64,000 nt of DNA, from contig ML213513.1 in assembly GCA_004369045.1 (NCBI GenBank), positions 1 through 64,000 on the forward strand, written 5' to 3'. Origin of the DNA: Heliocybe sulcata. Lineage: Eukaryota; Basidiomycota; Agaricomycetes; Gloeophyllales; Gloeophyllaceae. The position numbers and the translations under genes were made by a program. Shown here in pieces: positions 55,885 through 64,000 of this stretch; position 1 is the stretch's first letter; the number at the start of each line of letters is the position of its first letter. The notes beneath the pieces were generated by a model that was not told where the DNA came from, did not search any database, and worked only from the letters and a program-made list of their open reading frames with translations.

Positions 55885-56040
55885 TCCCAGCGCCGATTGT
55901 GATTGGGCGATGGCAAATTGGGCGGAGTCTGACTCGGCGGCTCGCACACGACGGCTTGACATCCTCTAGAGTCCGGTGTTGACAGCGACACGCTCTGTTT
56001 CAGCTCGGCGCCTCGAATTTGCTCACCTGCACCCGTCACC
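55885..56040 (+). repeat. Partial copy of the CCAAT-bearing module
   Basis: The stretch gccgattgtgattgggcga with ttgggcggag, then tcggcggctcgcacacga, resembles 62945-63010. It sits at the broken edge of the ATPase fragment, as the other copy does at the edge of the ATPase copy near 62705. Confidence 0.55.
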
Positions 56041-57186
56041 AAATGCAGCTAAGCGTCGATATCAATACTACTTTGGAAAGGTTCTTCGGCTCTCACATTA
56101 CGGGAGATATGACTCGGGAACGGGCGGAATGAAATACGTGATGGAGTTGAGCGATAGTAGGACGCAGGCTTTCCATAGTCGTGTTTCCATCTAGTGATCG
56201 CTTTTCACTATTTCTCCCGCAGTGTTGGCCGGGAATAAGTTTACGATGGCACAACTGCACGCTAGTTATGCCGGCGTTAATCCGTAAGCATGCTGTCTCT
56301 CTTTCTTATTTTTGCGGGCCCTGTTTCATCACAATGAGTATAAGCTGCGGATCGGAGATTGGGCGGAAGCAATTAATAGTGAAGCGGAGACAGGATAGTC
56401 CGCGACTATGGAGGAGGACTCGAGGAAGGGCGAACACGAGTGAGCACTCCCATTGCCGCTGTCAGCCCTCTTCTGACTCCTTGTCCACGGGACGCTCGCT
56501 GAATTTGTTCTATATGTACCATGTGGAGTTGATACATTGGGCGCTCAACATGACATGGACCGGTATAGCTTCTCAGGCATTGGCTCGCAATGGCATCTTG
56601 TCCCAGCCGCGGTCGTCGACCTCTGAAGCGGCTACATGATTAGCTTATTCTGGTATGATCTGCGCGGACACCTCCCTAAGCACTACAGGCATGCTATAGC
56701 CATCCAATGACAGCTAACGACAAATGATAGAGCTTCCGTGTTTCCGTCCGCGGCGCTCGCGACCATAAGTGTACCGACCGAGGCGGAGGCGGACCTCGGC
56801 GCCACCACGACTGAATGGCCTCGCAGACGCTCGGCATCAAGCACACGTTGTACGAGCGGCTAAAGGAGGGTTATTTTCAGGTCTCCCGTGGCTGGCATGT
56901 ACGTATAGCGAATCTGCGTATTCTCTATCTTCCTGTCGTTAGCTGACTGAAGGAATGGAAGGCTACTACACGGGCCTCCATCGATTATCAGTCCATATTC
57001 ATTCGGCAATCTGTCTGTCTACGCGTGTTGTTCATCAGGCAGCGCTTGACGCACAGTTCCATCCGATACAAGCCAAGTACTTTCCTCTCGGGCCTGAGTG
57101 CATGTCACTTCATAGCTCTTCGCATACAAACGTCAATATCTTTTTCCCTACGCCTATCTCGATCAACGAGCCTTTCCAGTTCAGCG
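56041..57186. other. 5' flank of the membrane-protein copy at 57187
   Basis: No gene is supported. The part at about 56370-56650 is the inverted partner of 44655-44890. Confidence 0.5.
56370..56650 (+). repeat. Repeat shared with 44655-44890 (inverted)
   Basis: Shared text includes aggatagtccgcgactatg, gtgagcac and a catgaca(t/g)g...accggta stretch. It lies 5' of the membrane-protein copy at 57187, as its partner lies 5' of the copy at 43035. Confidence 0.65.
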
Positions 57187-58767
57187 ATGTATCTTCTACC
57201 ATCTAACGACTCCGTCTTTCCCATCGCGGCCAGTCCTAATGCTCTCGCGAACGTTTCACTACTTCCTCCACCCTCAAGCGATACTTGCGACAATATTGAT
57301 AATTGCCGCACCCTGTACAATATTGTATGGAGCTGCATCGTGACCATTTTCGCTTGTACCTGGGTTGCGATCCACCCCAACATCCCTCCGCAGGATGCCC
57401 ACTGGGCACACAAGCTGGGTCGACGGGTGGTGACTACCGTATATGCCATCATTGCCCCGGAGTGCGTGGTATTGTGGGCAGCTAAGCAATGGTTTACTTC
57501 GCGTAGGCTGGCAGAGAAATACAAGAGTGCGTATGCCTCATCTCTGCGAAATATGATGCCAAGCCTGGTCACACAGGGAAACACGGGTGGACGCAGACCC
57601 ATGGATTCTTCACCATCATGGGCGGGTTCGTGATCTTCGAAGGCGACCAGCCAGCGAGGGTTCTCGACGCTTACCAAGATTTGGATGAGTTGGGATCAAA
57701 GTATGGCGGCGGCAATGCTGAGAGAAACCGTATTCATTCATTGTCTGATGAGCTCCCGTTATTGTCCACCCCCGTCCATCGTGACACTGGAGTGCACGCC
57801 GCGCCCTCCCTTGATATATCGACTCTCCCTTTCCCGGACATAACCAGCCGAGAGATCCAGGACAGGAGCAAGGGCGACTGGTTCTCCAAGGGTGCCGCCA
57901 TCCTCCAGACATCCTGGTTCCTTGTCCAGTGCATTGCTCGCCGCATTCAGCGCCTGACTCTGACGGAGCTGGAGCTCGCCACGTGCGCGTTTGCCGTGCT
58001 CAACGCCGTGGTCTATGGGCTTTGGTGGAACAAGCCAAAGGCCGTTGATTGTCTCTATGCAATCCGGAGAACCATTCGATCGCTCAGTATTGACCTCACT
58101 GGTTCAGATGCAAGAGCTTCGAGAGATCCTCAAGCTTCCTCTCCTGGCCGTCTTGAAAAGCGGCGAGGTACGCTTCGGAAACTGTCATGGTCGAACCCCA
58201 AGAAGATCATTGTTGCAACTGTTGACAGAACGTGGCGGTTCGCGTGTTGCTGGGATGAGCACGATGACTGGTGGAAGATTCTTTTTTTGCTTATGGCCAT
58301 ACCAGTGTCTCCTCTGGTGAACATGATCCTTGGAGCGGAGATCTCGGTGCAGGTATACACATGTCAATCCTTACTACTCCGGACATGGCGGGGACGAAGG
58401 GCGGGCCTTGACCCTCATAGCATTCGCTTCCTCGTCAGCCTTCGGAGCCGTCCACTGCATTGGATGGGCGTTCGAATTCCCCTCACACACTCAGCAGATC
58501 CTATGGAGGAGCTGTTCACTGGCGATCACGTGCCTGCCTCTGCTCACCGTGTCTATCTTGGTTGTATCTAAAGGCATTCGGCCCTCTCGGCCGCGCTGGC
58601 TGCGACATGTTTTATCTGGTTTAATAATGTGCATTATCGTGGCAGAATTGCCCATCTATGTCGCAGCACGCATCACACTTCTCACCATCGCTTTCCTTTC
58701 CCTGAGCTCTCTCCCAGCGGACGCATACCGTACGGTCTCTTGGACGAACTACATTCCCCATATTTAA
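57187..58767 (+). pseudogene. NCRTL/IPHI membrane-protein gene, frameshifted
   Basis: Exon 1 (57187-57526) and the start of exon 2 (57577) join in phase and read MYLLPSNDSVF, CDNIDNCRTLYNIV, ACTWVAIHPNIPP, IIAPECVVLWAAKQWFTSR, HGWTQTHGFFTIMGGFVIF, LQTSWFLVQCIARRIQ and LATCAFAVLNAVVYGLWWNK. The frame is lost after GAEISVQ near 58350, where one extra base relative to the sister copy (caggtatacaca against caggatataca) moves the remaining helices to the next frame, which then reads cleanly to YRTVSWTNYIPHI. Otherwise every family motif is preserved, so it is either a very young pseudogene or carries a sequencing error. The Cys-rich loop of the 34407 copy is missing. It is tail to tail with the ATPase copy at 59069-62705. 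Confidence 0.85.
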
Positions 58768-59068
58768 TATTATGTGTGCGCCAGGCTGTATGATCCGTTG
58801 TGTATGAATATAACAGCTTTGAGTGGCAACGTGTCCGTGTCACGACGTGTGTCGAGTGTCAGAGGAGGCGATGGAACTGGGGATCTTTTGGCAGTGGCGC
58901 AATGCAACATCAACCCCACGACACCATCCAGGGAACAGTGCGCGGTGAAAGAACTGAAATCATCACATCACATTACACAACTCGTACAAATCTAACGTCT
59001 CGCTACATAAGCTGTTTGTACAATACTGTCCATGTCGTTTTCCAAAATCCGAATCTAGAAATATACGT

Positions 59069-62000
59069 CTATCGTACAACTATCGTGTTTACTTCTTCTG
59101 TCTTCTCCGTCTTCTCTTCCTTGGGCTGCCCGCCCGACGCTGCCTCAGCCCTGTACAAGATGTGAGCAAAAACACCCAACAGTGCACAGAAGGTAGCCTT
59201 ACTCGGGCTGGAACCGGAAGACATCCTCGTGTCCATTCCCGTCGCGCTCGTGAACAAGAGTGACACGGCGGAGGTTAGATATAAAGTCCTCGTGCTTCGC
59301 GTCCTTGACGCCCCGCTTCTGCCTTCCGATATTATCAAGCCACTATCGAAAGCATTCAGTCATCGTAAGTTCCTACACGAACCATTGAAACTCATGGGAA
59401 TGCTGTTGAGGATGAAGTAGCTAGACAGCAAACGTCAGTCTCGCCTGGGGGATGTAGGAGAAGGGCGACATACACTAATGCGAGGACCACAGTCACACCA
59501 AACGAGAAGGCCCAGACACGCACGACAGTGACGATATCCGTGTGCCTGCCAGCCAGCTCAAGGTCAGCGCCGCAATGACACGACAGAATTGTTACCATAC
59601 CCATTGTGAGGCTGCGACCCGGGCAACCAGCCAAACAGCGCAAAGATACTGGCCAGGATATCGATAGCTCCGATTGCCGCGACCAGTTGCCACGACGGCT
59701 ACAAACCGTCCTCATTCCCGACAAGCACACCGCTACCAAATACACTCACCCAAGTCCCCGCTCCGCGAGTCACGAAAATAAGCCAGTTCTAAAAGCCACA
59801 TGAGCATGATCGCTCGAAGAATATCCAGAAAGAACGCCCACCTCCGTCAATGCAACCTCCAGGAACAGAATCTCCTGCACACTTCGCCAATTCTGAATAA
59901 CGCCTCCATCGCTCAGGAATAGCGTGCCGCGCAAGATCCACGTCGCGCCAGCAAGCAGTATCCCCAGAATCGTGGAGATGATCCAGATCTTCGGGAGCTG
60001 CCACTCGACCGGCGCACGCGCGTGCGGCGCATTGTCGTACGCGATCGCGATGGTGCCCAGGTCCGCGAAGAGCGCGATGAAGACGATTAGGTCGGCACGG
60101 ATGGTCTCGTTCAGGATGATCATCGACAGCGTGCTACGTTACCAGTGTCAAAATATGCGAACCATGAGGAATGGGGATACTCACAGGTAGATCTCCAGGT
60201 GGAGACACGGCGCAATCCGGTAAACAATGTAAGCTGCAAGCTCGTGTCAGATGGCCAGCATTCACAATGGACATCTTCGCTTACCCTTCATCCGATGGAA
60301 AATCTGCCTCGCAACCTTGATAGACGTAATAATCGTCGACAGCCCCTCATCCAAAAACACCACATCCGCCTCACTCCTCGCCGCATCCGACGCGCCCTCC
60401 ACCGCAATCCCACAATCCGCGTTCTTCAACGACGGCGCATCGTTCACCCCGTCCCCCGTCATCACCGTCAAATGCCCCCGGTTCTGCAACATCTCCACAA
60501 CCTGATACTTGTGCTCCGGCGCAACCTCCGCAAACCCGTCCGCGCTCTCCACAAAATCGTGCACGTCCGACCCGGACATCCCACCCGTCATCAGCCGCTG
60601 CGAGTCGTACACGTTCGTCCCCAGCGCGAGCTGCTTGCACGTCTCGATCCCGATCGCCACCGCATCTCACGTGAGCATCTTTACGCGCACACCGAGGTTA
60701 CCTGCCTCTACGATCGTCTGCGCAGCCCCGTCAGTCCTTCTCCAACCTCACTGTCAGAAACAGCAAACGGCTCACCTGGGCAGTATCCGACCTCGGGGGA
60801 TCAAACCTAGGCATATCCACACACATCAGATCCCAGCACAACAACAAAAACAAAAGACACGCACATCGGCAACAGCCTCAAAATCTGCCACTCCCCGCCC
60901 TGTTCCTGACACGCCACACCCAGCGTCCTAAACCCCCTCTTCGCAAACTCCTGCGTCCGCTGCCTATAACTCTCCTGCAGCTCCTGGCTCGCATTCGCCA
61001 GCCTCAAAATCCTATTTCCCAATCAGCACTTGCCCCACCCCCAAACCTCAAGTCCAAATCCACACTCACGTGTTCGGCGCGCCCTTCGCAACAGTCCACC
61101 TCTTCCCCTCCTTCTCCACCTCCGCCGTGATCCGCTTACTCACAGGATCAAACGGCTTGAACGAATGCGTCGTCCACCCCCGCTGCAGCATCTCCCTCAC
61201 CTTTGGGTAATCCTTCAGCGTCACCACCGTCACTTTATCAACCGGGTCCAGCGCCTTGATATTATGGCTGCTCGCGAGCACCGCAACCGCGAGCATCCAG
61301 TTCAGATTGACACCCTCCGCCGCCCACGGCTCGTGCACCGACAGCTGGTTCGCGGTCAGCGTACCCGTCTTGTCCGTGCACAGAATGTCCACGCCTGCGA
61401 GCCTGTTTGTGGCACCGTAAGTACTGAGATGAGAGATGAGAGATGAGGGGCAACGTACGACTCGATCGCGGTCAGCTTTTGCACGATTGCCTTGCGCCGA
61501 GCTAGGAACGCAGCGCCCACAGCGAGCGTTGTCGTCGTCACGCACGGTAGACCGACCGGCACGCCGATAATCTATGTTCACATTAGTTGGCTAATAAGAA
61601 GAGGAGGAGGAGGAGGGGGACGTACGAGGAGAACGAGCGAGTACACCAGCAAGTTGTTGTCCGTAGGGGTAGCAATGAGCACATGTCTAAAGAACCCGCC
61701 GATCCAAATGGCCAGTAACCAGATCACGACCCTATAAATCCACCATCAGCATTCCTCCCTCGACCCTCCCCCCAGACAAGGAGAAATACTCACAAAACCA
61801 ACAACATCGTCCCAATACTATTCATCACTTTCTGAAAATGCCCCTGATCATTCGCCCGTCACAAAGCTCGCCGTCCGCCCCACAAAGCCCTGCTTCGCCG
61901 TCTCCGTCACCACCATGTGGACCTTCCCCCGCTTCCCGCCCGTCATGTAATAGATCGTGTCGCCAATGTCTGCGAGGCCCCTCTTAGCTTTACGAGAAGG

Positions 62001-62705
62001 TAGGGAGAATGAGAAAGGGAGGACGCACACTTGTCCACAGCCAAACTCTCCCCTGTAATCGCGCTCTGATCACACGAAAACACACTCGGGCCTTCATCCT
62101 CTTTCTTATCCTCCCCCTCCTCCCCCTCCTCCTCCTCCCCGCGCTTCTTCTCGTCTCTTGCGGTCTCGCCAGAGTCGCGGTCTTGCGACTGCGAGCGGGA
62201 GTTCCCTTTCGACGCCTCGCGTTTACCGAGTATAGATTTCGCGCGCGAGCGATCTTTATCGTCGTACGCTGCCAGAATCTACGCGCACTTCTCAGCTCCC
62301 TCCCTTGCCACCAAAGATCAAAGAGACCCAACGCACCTTGCCATCCGCAGGGACAGTCTGCCCCTCCTCGACGACCACAATGTCCCCAGGCACAATCTCC
62401 CGCGCCTCAATGACCTGCTCCTCCCCGTTCCGCACCACGGTCGCCTTCATCGCGATCCCCGCTTTCAGCAGCTCGACAATGTCGCCTGCTTGTTTTTCTT
62501 GGTACCACCTGACGAAGGCGTTCAGCGCGAGGATGCCGATCTACATAGACGGCGGGTTAGTCTGAATGGAAGGGGAGGGGAGGAGGGGGAGGAGACGCAC
62601 GATGACGCCAAAGTCGATCCAATCGCGCAGGCCCGCGGCGAGGATGACGGCTAGCTCCATGACGTATAGGACGGGCCCTTTGAAGTAGCCGAGGAACTTT
62701 AGGAT
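59069..62705 (-). pseudogene. 5'-truncated P-type H+-ATPase gene copy
   Basis: A close copy of the gene at 25350-29466 from within exon 2 to the last exon, with intron positions retained and high identity in exons such as [38 protein letters not shown] and [19 protein letters not shown]. Exon 1 and the first part of exon 2 (about 157 residues) are absent, because similarity ends at about 62705. Internally the hinge motif reads MLT, then a TGA codon, then DAV in place of MLTGDAV, and a two-base loss near 61855 breaks the exon encoding [11 protein letters not shown]. The C-terminus is altered to EKTEEVNTIVVR. It cannot encode a working pump. Confidence 0.93.
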
Positions 62706-63010
62706 CCGACAGCTGGACTGCCTTCAGCGTCCTCGTCTTGTCCGCCCAGAGTACGTCGACGCTTGTGAGGCTGGGGGTGCACAGTCAGCGATGGAATGCT
62801 TAGAATACGACAACGCGAATTAGTTGTCAGTCGCAGTCAGCTGCTGCACAATCGCCTTTCGAGACAAACTAGCGAGCGAGCGTAAAGAGCGGCTATATTC
62901 AATCAGAAAAGAGTCATCGAGCGGAAGAGAGAGGGTAACCTCGGGCGCCGATGGTGATTGGCCGACGACGAATCGGGCGGAGGGAATGACCCGGCGACCC
63001 GGCGCACGCG
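62705..63010 (-). repeat. Chimeric junction: second ATPase paralogue plus CCAAT module
   Basis: Immediately after the truncated ATPase copy the sequence becomes an inverted, diverged copy of 31855-32165. Read on the reverse strand it gives the CCAAT module, then SRKAIVQQLTATD and [18 protein letters not shown], which is ATPase exon 7-8 sequence of the older paralogue type. Two ATPase lineages are therefore fused head to tail at about 62705. Confidence 0.85.
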
Positions 63011-63239
63011 CACGGGTTTTGTTTTCACCGCGACTGTTCCTGTCAATGCACTCTGTTTCGGTGGCAGCCAACAGTCCTCGACTCAGTTTGCTGCACACGC
63101 CGCCTCGACTTTGCGTCGCGTCACGCCGGCAACGTATGAGCTCATGTACTAGGCTTTCCACTCGTGGTCGTCGACGCACGGTGACATCGCTGGAGACTGC
63201 TGCTTGGTCGTCTTTGCAGGGTGCCCAGGACCTCTTCAT

Positions 63240-63500
63240 AGGTGGCTGAGTTCATCCGCGTTTCAGTGCTATACTTCACACATCACGACTCATCACTGCA
63301 TCCACAGGACATGTACACGCAGCACACCATTGCAATTCTATATTGGCTCGGCGACGTTCGCATGCCGACACAGCACTGTGTCATATGATCCAGCGGCTCA
63401 CACTCGACGACGAGCTCCTTCGACGACGACCCACTCCTGTTACTGTCCACGCGCGCTTGTCGTTGAGCACTTCCTGCATGACGCGTTCCAGGTCTGGATT
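63240..63500 (+). repeat. Dispersed repeat R6, partial copy
   Basis: Matches the second half of 49205-49725 in the same orientation (shared: gagttcatccgcgtt, cacaccattgcaattctat and ccgacacagcac). The preceding 63011-63239 shows no gene. Confidence 0.75.
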
Positions 63501-64000
63501 CTCAGTAGGAGGGCATCAGTAGCGATGGACCTTGTTTCAGGTCGCATCCTGGAGCTCACACATCCCTACAGGCGAATGGATCAAAGCGTCGATGCCATTG
63601 CGTTGAGATGGTTCGATAGTCTTTGGTCAGTTTTGCGACAGTGGACTCGCACAAGGAGCTTCATCCCACAGGCTAGTCGCCTTTCAGGAATCGACTGACA
63701 TAGGCGCGCTGTCTACATCATCTGATCCATGTCCTCTCTGGTTTAATCTATTCACACAGGGACCACCGTCTTCAGTCTCTGGCACACGTCACTGTACGCC
63801 GGAATTTGGAGCTGCATGTCCACCATTCCGACGTGTCAGTGCAATCTGCCCACTGCTCTATCATCCCAGCCCAGACCTGAACCCAGGTATCTTCTCGGGT
63901 GATACAGCCCGCGCGGCTTGTTCTCTCGCGTCCGTTCCATGCCGTCCTCAGCGCATGTCGTTGGCCTGCACCCGGCTGGATCGTCCTCGTTTTACTCGCA
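63501..64000. other. Right edge of window; nothing recognised
   Basis: No supported gene. Any feature crossing the window end cannot be judged. Confidence 0.4.

Overview
This is the left end of a fungal chromosome. It opens with C-strand telomere repeats (CCCTAA mixed with CCTAA) and runs into gene-poor, repeat-rich subtelomeric DNA. Dense short spliceosomal introns (about 40-60 bases, GTRNGT donors, YAG acceptors) and the gene families present point to a filamentous basidiomycete, probably an agaricomycete. Translations, introns and repeat relations were read by eye; spliced models were accepted only where the reading phase closed across every junction.

Layout. 1-3 kb: telomere and two copies of a subtelomeric repeat. 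3.7-13.2 kb: an ordinary gene cluster with a Ser/Pro-rich protein (-), a BTB/POZ protein (+), an NAT9-like acetyltransferase (-) and a Ser/His/Pro repeat protein (-). 14.5-23.6 kb: a near-perfect inverted duplication whose arms each carry an intact multi-pass membrane protein gene, with a 12-exon KRE6/SKN1 glucan-synthesis gene between them. 23.7-36.1 kb: an intact 19-exon plasma-membrane H+-ATPase (-), repeat debris, a decayed ATPase copy (+) and a third intact membrane-protein gene (-). 36.6-42.2 kb: a tyrosine-recombinase retroelement that looks whole. 42.5-46.2 kb: repeats and a truncated membrane-protein gene. 46.2-54.4 kb: a mucin-like single-pass membrane protein (+) and a large uncharacterised multi-exon gene (-). 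55-64 kb: an ATPase fragment, a fourth long membrane-protein copy (frameshifted), a second long ATPase copy (5'-truncated) and dispersed repeats.

The main theme is repeated segmental duplication of a two-gene block in which a lineage-expanded, uncharacterised membrane protein gene and a P-type H+-ATPase gene lie tail to tail. Three blocks can be seen (23.9-29.5, 32.0-36.1 and 57.2-62.7 kb) plus isolated fragments. One intact ATPase (25350-29466) and three intact membrane-protein genes (15048-16618, 21508-23078, 34407-36138) remain. The membrane-protein family is the best candidate here for undescribed biology. The intact genes would act at the cell surface: proton pumping, beta-1,6-glucan assembly, a mucin-like wall or sensor protein and the multi-pass family. 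That they work together is inference from location only.
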